64,000 nt of DNA from Aedes albopictus (taxonomy: Eukaryota > Arthropoda > Insecta > Diptera > Culicidae). The translations under genes were made by a program, and so were the position numbers. Within the stretch, counting starts at the first letter, position 1. Each line of letters starts with the position of its first letter. The DNA lies in NCBI RefSeq assembly GCF_035046485.1, contig NC_085136.1:221716853-221780852 (forward strand), written 5' to 3'. Under the pieces are notes generated by a model that was given only the letters and a program-made list of their open reading frames with translations, did no database searches and was not told the DNA's origin. Shown in pieces: positions 21,958-32,474 of this stretch.

Positions 21958-22282
21958 TACACACTTAGAATAAATTATGTACAGTATTCGGCGAAAAAAA
22001 TCACCGAAACTGGTCTGTAAACAAGAAAACTACAGTATTACGGTGAAATCGATGAAATTACAGGAGAAAATCGGTGAGTTCTAAGAAATCACAGAAGAAC
22101 TGGTGAAATCAGACAAATTTACAGGAGATCTGTGAATATTTCACCAAACAGACCGGTGATGGGAGGATTTTACCGTACTACTGTAAAATGCGTTTGACAG
22201 CCACGCCGGCAGCTTTGAGCATCAATTCTATAAGAATTTATGCATCATCTCCAAGCAAGTCTCTCTTGTACAGTTGTAGCAA

Positions 22283-23980
22283 GTGTGGTTCCTGATCAGA
22301 AGGCCGTGTATTCAATCCCGTATTCTCACGAGCGAGCGTGAGGTGGTCGAGAGGTGGCGGCAGCATTACGATGAGCACCTCAATGGCGACATTGCAAGTA
22401 CCGGAGGTGGCGTGGTAACAGATCTAGGAGTATGTGCACAGGACGAAAGACTTCCGGCCCCTGACCTTCAAGAGATTGAGGAGGAGGTTGGCCGGTTGAA
22501 AAACAACAAAGCCGCTGGAGCAGATCAACTACCAAGCGAGCTTCTAAAATACGGTGGAGAAGCACTGGTGAGAGCACTACACTGGGTCATTACCAAGATT
22601 TGGGAGGAGGAAGTATTACCGGAGGAATGGATGGAAGGTATCGTGTGTCCCATCTACAAAAAGGGCGACAAGTTGGATTGCGGGAACTACCGCGCGATCA
22701 CACTACTGAGCGCTGCCTACAAGATACTCTCTCAAATTTTATGCCGCCGTCTATCACCGATTGCAAGAGAGTTCGTGGGGCAATATCAGGCTGGATTTAT
22801 GGGTGAACGCGCTACAACGGACCAGATGTTCGCCATCCGCCAGGTGTTGCAGAAATGCCGCGAATACAACGTGCCCACACATCACTTGTTCATCGATTTC
22901 AAAGCGGCATATGATACAATCGATCGAGAACAGCTATGGCAGATTATGCACGAATACGGATTCCCGGATAAACTGATACGGTTGATCAAGGCGACGATGG
23001 ATCGAGTGATGTGCGTAGTTCGAGTATCAGGGACACTCTGGAGTCCCTTCGAATCTCGGAGAGGGTTACGGCAAGGTGATGGTCTTTCGTGCTTGCTGTT
23101 CAACATTGCTTTGGAGGGTGTAATAAGAAGAGCGGGGATAAACACGAGTGGGACGATTTTCACGAAATCCGTTCAGCTGCTTGGTTTCGCCGATGATATT
23201 GATAATATTGCTCGTAAATTTGAGACGATGGCGGAAACGTACATCCGACTGAAGAGTGAAGCCAGGCGAATCGGATTAGTCATTAATGTGTCGAAGACAA
23301 AGTACATGATGGCAAAGGGCTCCAGGGAGGAATCACCGCGCCCGCCACCCCGAATTCATATCGACGGTGATGAAATCGAGGCGGTTGAAGAATTCGTGTA
23401 CTTGGGCTCACTGGTGACCGACGACAACGACACCAGCAGAGAAATTCAGAGGCGCATTGTGGCAGGAAATCGTGCCTACTTTGGACTCCGCAGAACTCTA
23501 CGATCGAATAAAGTTCGCCGTAACACGAAGTTAACTATCTACAAAACGTTGATTAGACCGGTCGTCCTCTATGGGCACAAAACATGGACCCTACGTGCAG
23601 AGGACCAACGCGCCCTTGGAGTTTTCGAACGGAAGGTGTTGCGTACCATCTACGGCGGAGTGCAGATGGAAGACGGGACTTGGAGAAGGCGAATGAACCA
23701 CGAGCTGCATCAGCTGCTGGGAGAACCAACCATCGTCCATACCGCGAAAATCGGGAGGCTACGGTGGTCATCAGGATGTCGGATAGCAACCCGACTAAAA
23801 TGGTTCTCGAGAGTCATCCGACCGGTACAAGAAGACGTGGAGCGCAGCGAGCTAGGTGGGTCGACCAAGTGGAGGACGATCTGCGGACCCTACGCAGAGT
23901 GCGGAACTGGAGGCAAACAGCCATGGACCGAGTGGAATGGAGGCGGCTACTATGTACAGCAGAGGCCACCCCGGCCTTAG
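22283..23980 (+). pseudogene. RTE reverse transcriptase ORF (copy C)
   Basis: A long open frame covers the RT domain. In order it shows KNNKAAGADQLP, LPEEWMEGIVCPIYKKGD, YRAITLL, YQAGFMGERATTDQMF, FIDFKAAYDTID, GLRQGDGLSCLLFN and the catalytic FADD at 23186-23197. The C-terminal VYLGSL and RRMNHEL motifs follow. Real element sequence begins at 22320, so the first 12 codons lie outside it. Near 23766 the frame is lost by a deletion of about 10 bp. The expected HVIRMSDSNPTK continuation then lies in another frame (to 23985). RT would copy element RNA at the target site. With no endonuclease and a broken C-terminus this copy is dead, although the RT core is intact. Confidence 0.8.
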
Positions 23981-24001
23981 CCTGACCGGTAAGGTAAGTA
24001 A
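22320..24001 (+). mobile_element. RTE-clade LINE copy C, 5'-truncated
   Basis: GTATTCAATCCC occurs at 22308-22319 and again at 24002-24013, a 12-bp target duplication that bounds the insertion. The 3' end is a short GGTAAGGTAAGTA tail instead of poly(A), typical of RTE elements. The 5' truncation removed the endonuclease domain. The sequence is a different RTE subfamily from copies A and B. Confidence 0.85.
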
Positions 24002-24697
24002 GTATTCAATCCCATGATCGACATTTTTATGAAAATAGAGTTTTTTTTTGTTCTCTCATAAAATCGCCATAAATTTGTGAAAAACTACCGTACGGTTGGT
24101 AATATTTACGAATCATTTGTATAAATTACCGTACGTTCAGTGATATTCGAAAACAAACATACCGAACGTTCTGCGATTTTTACGGTAAATTTGTAAAAAG
24201 TACCGAACGTTCCGGTAATTTTGACAGATGCATTTTCCTGAGATTCATAGTACGTTCGTGATTTGAAAAATCACCGAACTTTTTACCGTACGTTCATCTG
24301 TTGAGATTACGGTAAAATTTTACCGTAATCCGTCATTTTTTCTAAGTGTGTAACGCTTACAGTGCCCAAATTCGTTTGTTGTGATTCATGATTTTATGAC
24401 TTTGCGTTATGTTTATACGACTCAGCGTCTGGTTGAGATGACTCAGCGTCATAGTTTTATGACTCAGAGCCATGCTACCATGACTCAGCTTTATGGTATT
24501 CAATTTATGAAAACGAGCTTAATTTTTTCATAACGCTTTTGACGGCCATGGCTTTTGATGGAATCAGTTATTATTATTCATGATAATCGTTGTTAACGTC
24601 ACGATATCATGACTTGTAGTTACAATATCATGAAGCGACAAGTTTTATGATTTCATAACATTTAAGTCAAGGATCCGGCAACGAATTTTTTCCCGTG

Positions 24698-25065
24698 TGC
24701 CTAGGAAGATCTTTGACGGTGTGCAGGGGAACGGTGTGTGGCGGAGAAGGATGAACCACGAGCTCGCTGCGTTTTACGGCGAACCCAACATCCAGAAGGT
24801 GGCCAAAACCGGAAGGATACGATGGGCAGGGCATGTTGCAAGAATGCCGGACAACAACTCTGTAAAGTTGGAGTTCGCGAAAGATCCGGTTGGCACAAGA
24901 AGGAGTGGAGCGCAGAGAGCACGATGGGCGGATCAGATAGAGCGTGACTTGGCGAGCATCGGGCGTGACCGAGGATGGAGAACGGCAGCCACGAACCGTG
25001 TATTATGGAGAAATATTGTTGAATCAGGTTTATCATGAATTTGATGTAATACCAAATAAATGAAA
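24698..25065 (+). pseudogene. RTE copy A, piece 5 (C-terminus and tail)
   Basis: The open frame 24697-25038 carries NGVWRRRMNHELAAFYGE, RIRWAGHVARMPDNN and RSGAQRARWADQ motifs, ending in a stop. It is followed by a short 3' tail ending in AAATAAATGAAAATGAAAA. This is the C-terminal domain of the RTE protein and is nearly identical in layout to 59780-60118 of copy B. It is the end of the LINE that begins at 5085. Confidence 0.8.
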
Positions 25066-27459
25066 ATGAAAATTAATGTAGGAAAAACATAGAACCTGTT
25101 ACACAATCGTTGATAAAGACAATGCGATTAGGTTACACAGCGTAACAAAAAAATGCCTTAATCTATCAAATTTGATTATGTAAAACGAAATATTTTGCAT
25201 GAGTCGTTAATTTAGATGTTAATTGACCTTTTGATTGCTTAAAAAAAAATAGTTCCAAGCTTAATGGCTTGCAGTCAAAAAAGCCCAAAATTGCATATTT
25301 TGTCCTATAAATTGAGGTATAGCTAAAAATTGTGACGTGTTGGAGCAAATCTGAGCCCGGATTCGGATTCAGCGGCCCAAAATCCTTCGGAGACACATAA
25401 GTTTGCTCTTAAGGCAAAAAAATGTTGCGCTGTGTTATCATATTGTTTTAACAATCAGAGCAATTTTCTGTTACTAAGGAGCCCACTGAAGGTTAATATA
25501 CCCTAGTTACTGCACTTGTGTTTGATGCCTGAAGAAACACAAGAGATTGTGAGGGCTGGAACTATGCTGGACCCACTTACGTTGACGACTTACCATTTTG
25601 CAGCCCATACGGCATGCAAATCCAAAAATGGTTAATTGGCAAAGATAACCCCTAATCAATAACTGCGGAAGTGCTCAGTGAATACTAAGCTGAGAAACAG
25701 GCAGTGTCTCTGTTGGAGCGCCAGAATGGAGAAGTAGATAAAGCTTCGTCCAAGAAGATGTATTGATACTCGAATACACACTGCTTGTCCACCCGTCAGC
25801 ACCCACCATGTGTGCACAGTTCGGGAAAGGTCACCCTGTTTTGATGAACATGAAAATGAGCACGGGAACTAATTGACACTATCAGCCAAACAGCATTTCT
25901 ACACGGACTTTGAACGACAGGACGCAGGCTCACTCTGATAGGAACAACATCAGCTAACGACAACAGTGGGAAGCATTTTAATCGTAGGTAAAGCTCGGTC
26001 CACTTGGGGGTGCACCTGGGATAGCGGCACGCAACCCACTCTAGATCGACCGGGCCGGCCTTGGTCACAATGCTAGAGAGAGGGCAGAACGTTGCTGTTT
26101 TGCTCGCTGTAGTCTGTCATCACGTGGGCCGACATAAAAGCATACCAAAACACCGCTTGACATATTGCCGGACTTCTCGGAATGCGAATGGGCAGGCATT
26201 TGTCGCGCTTTTGTAGTTTCGACCATTTCTGACCCTAATGATGTTATGTTTCGGGTCAACAACACGAGCGAGTGGACGTCCACGACATGGTTGTTTACCA
26301 TGATGTTTTTCACGTGTCAAAAGTGGAAATAACGAGCAGTGTGCTGCAGTAGCAATGTATGGATGAAAATGAGGAAGAAACGGGCGTGGGCAGCTGGCTT
26401 TGAAAAGCCTGTAATTAATGGTCCCCAGCAGGAGAGGCCCTTGCCGCAATCATTCATTATTCAAGGCCCACCGCCGCGCTGACCCATCACACCATTCGAC
26501 AGGTTTCGGCAAGCCTAACGCTTCTTGATGTACAGGTCAAAAAATAAGGCTAATTATGGGTATCGTTCTATTTCCCTCTCAAACCGCCAAAGGCAATTCC
26601 AAATTTGCGTAAATTAGGATCAGCTTCCGTCGCCGTTGCCGCCGTTCTCAACACACCGAACAATTCAAATAATCCCCCGCAATCTCAGGGGACTCGTTGG
26701 GAAACAGACCGACTGAGTGGGGTTATTCAGTTCCGCTCGGTTCATCTTTTCCGGATGTGAAAATTACAATTCAACCAGAGAGAACAGCGTTTGTCTGGCC
26801 GGCCAGAACCGACAGAGGCAGCCGCAGCCCAGACGCCAGAAGGTTACGTACCGTTGACCTGCTAAAAGGCCGCAGCAACACGTGCAAAGAGCTTTTATTC
26901 GAGCTGCTTCAAAGGGACAAAAAACACCAAAGCGGAGGAGTTCAACTCCTCTTCTTTTCCACTTGCAGCGGAAGTCAACACTAGGGTGGAAAGAAGGAAA
27001 AGTTCTTATTCGAAAGCAGAAGTAGACCCTTGCTACTGACGGCGATGATGAGCGAGATTATAATGAGAATTTTCCTCTCGGGAAGGTAATGGAGTCTTAA
27101 GGCTGTTTTGGCAATCATGAGAAAAGGTCGAATCACTTCACGTGTGGGTTGAAATGTGTTTATTTAGAACGGGCTGTAGAGGTGTGCTTACAAGCCGGAT
27201 TGTGTTAGGTAAGGAACTGCCTTAGCCTAAGGCTAAGAATAGAGCCTTAGCCTTGAGAATGTCAAATCGCAGTGCACACGGTATCAGTTCTCGATACTTG
27301 CAGGGCAATGGAAGCAGCCGTGGTGTTGACCCTGTCTGCCTTCCGAGGACCAAGGAAGTGGTAGGCCACCCGGGAAACTGGCAGTGCATCAGTAGGTACA
27401 TTTTATCGTAAACAGACGTTAATTTTTGATTCAGCAGATTGTTTAAAAACATGGCCATA
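25066..27459. other. No gene recognised
   Basis: About 2.4 kb of mixed composition. Open frames on both strands are under 110 codons and lack motifs or splice partners. A CCTTAGCCT-type duplication lies near 27222-27260. It could be unique intergenic DNA between repeats. Confidence 0.4.
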
Positions 27460-28830
27460 GTAATTCCATCCGGGATTTCTCCAAAAGATCCACCGGGGTT
27501 TCTCCAAAATTTGTTCCGGGATTTCCTTCTGTGATTCCCAGAAGCTCTTGGTGGAATTCTTCCGGGGTTTATTGAGGATTTCTTCCAAAGATCCCTCTGT
27601 TTTTTTCAGGAGTTGTTTCTGAGATTCCTAAAGAGATTCCGTCTGAAATATTATCTACAGTTCTTGCCAGGATTCCTCCAGGACGTATTCCTGGGATTCT
27701 TCCAGAGATTCTTTCCTGGTATTACTACTTTTGGGTAAGAGTTCCTCAAGGAAAGAATCCCGGAAGGAGTTCCCGAAAAAAATCTGGAAATAATTCCTGC
27801 AGAAATTCGAAAGGAGTGCCCGGTGGGGTTACCGTAGGAACCCCAGAAGGAAATCTTTACGGAAATTCCAAAATAAATTCCTGAAAGAATTCCGGGAGGA
27901 TCCAGGAGAATACTTGAAGAAGTTCTTGGCCGAGTTCTTGAAGGATTTCAGGAAGAATTCCTGAAGAAATCCCTGAAAGAACTACAGGAGGAATATCGCA
28001 TGGAATTCCTGGAACGAATTTTTGACGGAATTTTGGAAGGAGATCCTGGAGAAATCTTGGAAAGAATTCCTGAAGCAATCCCCACAAGAACTCTTAGAGG
28101 AGTCCCGGATGAAATTGCTGGAATTTCCAGGAATACTTTCTGGAAGTCCAACAAAACTTCTCAAGGCATTCCAAAGGAAACTATTGGGAGAATCTCGGAT
28201 GGATGTCTCGGAAGTAATCTTTTGAAGTCCAGAAGAAATCTTTGAAGGAATCTTGCAAGGATTTTCTGGAATATGACATGGCACCTTTTTAGAATTTCAG
28301 AAGGGATCCCAGAGAGAATTTCTGAAGGAACTCCAAAAAGAATGCCCGATGGAGTTCTCTGAGGAATCGCAGAAGGAAATCCTAGAACAAATCTGTGGAG
28401 AAATGACGGATAAATTTCCTGGAGGAATCTCAGGAAAAAAAATGCTGGGGTAATCAAAGAAAGAATTCGTGAAGGAGACTTGATATTTATTTGTAGAGAA
28501 ACTTCGGAAGGAATTTTGAAAGAATCAAGGAACTCCTGAAGTAATCTCAAAATGAAAGGTTCTCTAGAAGAATCCCAGGAGAACATCATCGAAGAATGCT
28601 AGCAAGAGCTCTTGAAGGAATCCAAGACGAAACCTCTTTGGGAAAATCATTAGAAACTCCTAGAAATCCCCCAAAGGTAACTTCAGAAGGAATCCTAAAT
28701 AAACCCCAGGAAGAATCTCATCAAGCACTTCCTGGGAAGCCCAGAAGCAACTCTTGTAAAAGCCCTGAAATAAATTTGTGGAGAAATTGCGAAGGATTTC
28801 TTGGAGGTTCTTGCCTTCATCAAGTCATAA
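27460..28830. repeat. Degenerate GGAATTCC-type minisatellite with polarity switch
   Basis: About 1.4 kb is made of loose repeats of roughly 12-18 bp built from GGAAGAATTCC, CCAGAAGGAAT and related words. From 27460 to about 27725 the run reads mostly TTCC..GGGATTTCT. From about 27740 onward it reads mostly in the opposite sense (AGGAATTCCTGAAG). The open frames across it (up to 144 aa) are repeat artefacts. Confidence 0.7.
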
Positions 28831-28868
28831 ATCAGCATACTTTCCTACGATCGCGAACCCAACATTTA

Positions 28869-30840
28869 GAGCGCGGCTTCACAATGATTCAAGTTCAACT
28901 GTGTGACCTACATCATTTTCGGTCGTTCTATCCTCTTATGCTTGGGCACTTAAGCTCACCCGTCACGTGGCCTTTGTTCGCCGTGCAAATCAGACACTTT
29001 GGTGTAGATTTGCACTCCCTGGCGAAGTGACGTTCTACTCCTCCACACCATCTGCAGAGTTTACACCTATCGGGGCCTTGTAATGCCCACGACATGTGGC
29101 CTCGCTCGAAGTACCTGAAGCACACTTCCGGTGGCTCACAGATTCTGAGCGGACATTCCGTCCAGCCGACTTCTACCATGCCCATTGTACCCGCTTTTTT
29201 CGCTTCCCAATTGGAAGCTTAATCGTCGCGATCGATGCGCTTGGCGCGTCCACATTACACTGCTGTTTAATGACAGCAGAGAGCTCCTCCGCGGTGGCGA
29301 TCTCAACCAGGTTCTTACACTGGAGAGTCGCCTCCGGCGTCAGAGCCCTCACCTGTACCTTCTCACCTAACACTTCCTGCTAGTGCCGTATAAGAGGAGC
29401 CCTTGTTGACGAGATCCTTCTTAAGCACCATCAGCATCATCTCACCTGTTCTAGTGCGCCGGATGCTTTTGACATCCGCGCCTAGCTCCGAGAGTCGATT
29501 CTCGCTCCGCATAGCCCGCAGCACATCTGCGTAGCTATTTCGCTCTGTTTGGAGGACCAGGGCGTCGCCCTTCGTACGCTTGCGTACAGGCTTCTCCTTT
29601 CGCTGTTTCTTTCCAAGCGTAATCCAAAGGTTCTCCTTCCCTTGGACCTGTTCGTCATCGCTACTTTTAACAGCCTCGACTCGGGGTTTCGGTTCTTTGC
29701 CCCGAGCTCGTTTCGCGACCGGCTTGGGGTTGCTCGCACTACGTGGGTGTTTACCACTCACCGGCCGCTCCTCGTCGACTTATCTCGGCCTTTTGGCTTG
29801 GGCCGAGATTTTCGCTCTATCTGCAGCCTCTGTAGAGGGGCGGTCCGTTTGCTTGGACCTCTCTACTCTGCATGCGTCAGTCACCATGCCTCGCTCGACC
29901 AAGAGGCCTGGCCCACCGAATCGCGGAGCCTTAGCAGACCTTTTTTAAGGTCTTTGTTGATGTTGTTCCGCCCGCTATTGTATCCGATCAGCTCGTCAAG
30001 CTGTTCAGCGACCACCAGCAGCTTCGGAAGCCCACCTCTGTTACGAGTCAGCGCACGCGTGAGTTCCGCTCCACTCATCTGCGTGTCCTCGATCGCTGAC
30101 CCGACCCTCGGTGTACCGTACTCTGACACTTGAGGGGATTCCACCCTCGCCGCTTGCGTTGGTGATCTGAACAATCCGCTTCTCGCGAACGGGTTGATCA
30201 CCTCACCCTTCGTATTTTCGACCTCTTTTATTAAAAACGATTCCATCACTGCTATAAGGATCCCCCGCTGTCCCTCACTGCCACTGAAGTAGTCGCCCAA
30301 GGATCCCGGCGGTTATCTATGCAAGCAGGGAGGCAACCCACGGGTTGACACAGTCCCTTATGGGACCTGAACTCAGAGCCAGAATCAGCGCTAATCAGAA
30401 TACTTCAACTGATCCTACCTCCACCCAGTTAGTTTCCTAAGCTGGGTAAAGATCGGGAACATACTCTAAGGCCTTGCAAAGGTTTTATGGAACGGAAGCC
30501 AGCTCCGACATTAGCCCATCCGTCGTTTCAGGTCAGTGTCACCCGGCCCTACTAAGAGGATAGAATGCCGTCGCCACCAGCACACCTCTACTCCGCGGTC
30601 ATTTAAGAGTGTACCATCTCATTGACCAGTTCCATCGCGCGCGCCAGTATGCCGTAATCAGGAACTTACTGGCGTTGCTCCTGATGTGCCCGAGGCACCC
30701 CTGCCCAGGCTGGAGCACTTTGGAAGCGGTGCCGATTCGCTTGTACGGAGTTGATGCTTCCGGATTGGTGATATTTCTGAAGAGGCCCAGCAGAGCCCAC
30801 TGCTGAACCCCCGCCACGTCTAGGCAAACTCCGCTTGAAC
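28869..30840 (-). mobile_element. R1-group LINE, minus strand, truncated
   Basis: Read on the minus strand: a GC-rich 5' leader (about 30840-30301), a Gag-like ORF1 in several frames (30300 to about 28935), and the first codons of ORF2 (28901-28869, QLNLNHCEAAL). ORF2 then stops abruptly at the minisatellite, so endonuclease and RT are missing. The element lies head-to-head with the plus-strand R1-group element that starts near 30885. R1/LOA-group membership is inferred from the CCHC ORF1 and the ORF2 start motif. Confidence 0.7.
28928..30300 (-). pseudogene. R1-group ORF1 (Gag-like) with degenerate zinc knuckles
   Basis: The protein is split over at least three frames. The first (30300-29881, start MGDYFSG) is an N-terminal segment with a helical LDELIGY region. 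The second (29761-29363) holds a basic linker (KRARGKE, KKQRKEKPVRKRTKG) and then RTRTGEMM and LGEKVQVRALTPEATL-type sequence. The third (29185-28928) holds the CCHC region with KLCRWCGGVERHFAREC and KCLICTANKGH. In the first knuckle (CFRYFERGH) a key cysteine is replaced by tyrosine. ORF1 proteins coat element RNA and target it to the nucleus. This copy cannot be translated as one protein. Confidence 0.7.
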
Positions 30841-30884
30841 AATTCGTGTGCAGTGCGCATGATGCTTAAGGAGATGAGTCCTCA

Positions 30885-31371
30885 CTACGGGTACAGGTAC
30901 AGGTAGTCTTGATTCAGCTAACTGTGGCGGTTCAGCTAAAAGTGGGCATACACGAGCCATCGCATCGGAGGCTTGCTTCAACTGCCTTGAACCAGCAGGA
31001 CATAAGTCTAGTGACTGTAAAGGCCCTAACAGGAGCACGCTTTGTAGGCGATTTGTGGTTGAAGACCATAAGACAAAAGGCTGCATAAACCCTCCAAATG
31101 CTTGATTTGTTGCGGAAATTCTCGAACAGAAAGCACTCAACAGGATGTCCAAGGTGTCTGGCCTTCAAGAGAACCACAGCTGATAAGTCACAGTGCAGGC
31201 AGTGCAGCAATGCAGCATTAAGCCTGTGTGACGCAACCCAACAACTGCTGTGTAATGGATATCGTCATAATAACGAATTCATACCGAGTACCCACCGGGG
31301 CGCGGATGAATCTGGAAAAATGGCGGTGATAGAGATACCGGCTAAATATTTCCTCCAGAAGATGGCGTCTA
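30885..31371 (+). pseudogene. R1-group LINE, 5' part (ORF1 zinc knuckles, ORF2 start)
   Basis: From 30974 the frame reads ACFNCLEPAGHKSSDCKG, then LCRRFVVEDHKTKGC, then KCLIC. This is a row of CCHC knuckles in which one cysteine is replaced by phenylalanine and one residue is inserted. From about 31185 a second frame with CSNAALSLCDATQQLL resembles the start of ORF2. It continues to SGKMAVIEIPAK and KMAS at 31371. The reading resumes at 60165 after the RTE insertion. The copy is degenerate and internally deleted. Confidence 0.65.
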
Positions 31372-31569
31372 TTATCTCCTGGGCGCCCATTAAAAACACC
31401 ACCCCCGGCGAAGACTGGCGCTCGAGCCTAGCTATTTAGCACTGTAGTTGGAGGAAATGCCAATGCAGCTTCCGGAAAGGTAAGCCCAGCTCCCTGGGTT
31501 AGTGGGTTGGTGTCAGGCCCTGCGAGCCAGCCGTAAAAAAGACTAGCACCGGAAAATCAACAAGAGAAG

Positions 31570-32474
31570 AATGCGAACCGATACCAATAATGGCGACGAC
31601 CACAGCGACGAAAAGGGACTTGCGATTGGAAGCTCGGTACGTGGAACTTCAGATCTCTCAACTTCATCGGGAGCACCCGCATACTCGCCGATATACTGAA
31701 GGACCGCGGGTTCGGAATCGTAGCGCTGCAGGAGGTGTGTTGGACAGGATCTATGGTGCGAACGTTTAGAGGTAATCATACCATCTACCAGAGTTGCGGC
31801 GCAACACACGTGAGCTGGGAACAGCTTTTATAGTGATGGGCGACATGCAGAGGCGCGTGATCGGTTGGTGGCCGATCGACGAAAGAATGTGCAGGTTGAG
31901 GATCAAGGGCCGATTCTTCAACATTAGCATAATAAACGTGCATAGCCCTCACTCCGGAAGCACTGATGATGACAAAGACGCATTTTACGCGCAGCTCGAA
32001 CGCGAGTACGACCGCTGCCCAAACCACGACGTCAAGATCATCATAGGGGATCTAAACGCTCAGGTAGGCCAGGAGGAGGAATTCAGACCGACGATTGGAA
32101 AGTTCAGCGCCCACCAGCTGACGAACGAAAATGGCCTACGCCTCATCAATTTCGCCGCCTCCAAGAACATGGCCATTCGTAGCACCTTCTTCCAGCACAG
32201 CCTCCCTTATCGTTACACCTGGAGATCACCACAACAAACGGAATCGCAAATCGACCACGTTCTGATTGATGGACGGCACTTCTCCGACATTATCGACGTC
32301 AGGACCTATCGTGGCGCTAATATAGACTCCGATCACCACCTGGTGATGGTTAAACTGCGCCCAAAACTCTCCGTTATTAATAACGTACATTACCGGCGGC
32401 CGCCCCGGTACGATCTAGAGCGACTGAAGCAACCGAATGTCGCCACCGCATACGCGCAGAATCTCGAGGCAGCG
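31570..32474 (+). pseudogene. RTE copy B, APE-type endonuclease domain
   Basis: This is the N-terminal domain of the RTE polyprotein, which nicks target DNA. Visible motifs are LGTWNFRSLN (near 31630), VALQEVCW (near 31720), INVHSPHSG, GDLNAQVG (near 32046), SQIDHVLIDG (near 32248) and SDHHLVMVKL (near 32330). These are the standard AP-endonuclease-like catalytic blocks. A one-base shift near 31800 separates the first part from the 31794-32474 frame. The domain breaks off at 32474, where the Transib-like element inserted after LEAA. The rest of the protein continues at 34656. Confidence 0.8.

Larger units (their letters stand above)
21960..24350. mobile_element. TA-flanked element with CACACTTAGAA ends
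   Basis: The left terminus CACACTTAGAATAAA and the inverted right terminus CACACTTAGAAAAAA are flanked by TA (21958-21959, 24351-24352). Subterminal regions carry repeated ACCGAAC/CCGTACG and CACCGAAACTG-like motifs. The interior is interrupted by RTE copy C (22320-24001). Without that LINE the element would be about 0.7 kb, a typical Tc1/mariner-type MITE. Confidence 0.7.
14848..24697. mobile_element. 9.85 kb composite bounded by CACGGGAAAAAAT ends
   Basis: The left end CACGGGAAAAAATCCGCTGC (14848) and the inverted right end (complement of CACGGGAAAAAATTCGTTGC, ending 24697) are 20-bp inverted repeats with two mismatches. TG occurs on both sides (14845-14846, with one extra T, and 24698-24699). 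Removing the block restores the LINE frame FERRM-PRKIF. The outer element is probably a MITE whose interior (20395-21140 and 24360-24690) is rich in CATGA/TCATG motifs. It has been enlarged by insertion of a 5.5 kb transposon (14869-20388) and a TA-flanked element (21960-24350). Confidence 0.65.
5085..25065 (+). mobile_element. RTE-clade LINE copy A, split into five pieces
   Basis: Five collinear, same-strand pieces make one old LINE. They are 5085-5615 (endonuclease remnant plus the start of the RT region), 6623-6713, 11230-11599, 14209-14846 and 24698-25065 (C-terminus and A-rich tail). Each piece resumes where the previous one stopped when compared with copy B (31372-60150). For example, 5615 to 6623 rejoins at the KLNASR region, 6713 to 11230 at the IKRWKQHF region, and 14846 to 24698 at FERRM-PRKIF. 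There are internal deletions near 5396 and 14490, and numerous frameshifts. The copy is inactive and served as a target for four separate insertions. RTE assignment rests on RT and C-terminal motifs and on the resemblance to Aedes JAM1. Confidence 0.8.

Noticed and set aside
22277..22320. tRNA-like A and B boxes (TAGCAAGTGTGG, GTATTCAATCCC)
   Set aside because: The B box is a weak match, no stems can be closed, and the second motif is mainly notable as the 12-bp target duplication of the RTE insertion.
29780..29805. U2 snRNA 5' end (TCTCGGCCTTTTGGCT match)
   Set aside because: Only a 16-bp match. No Sm site or downstream U2 sequence follows, and the stretch is explained as part of the minus-strand R1-group leader/ORF1 sequence.
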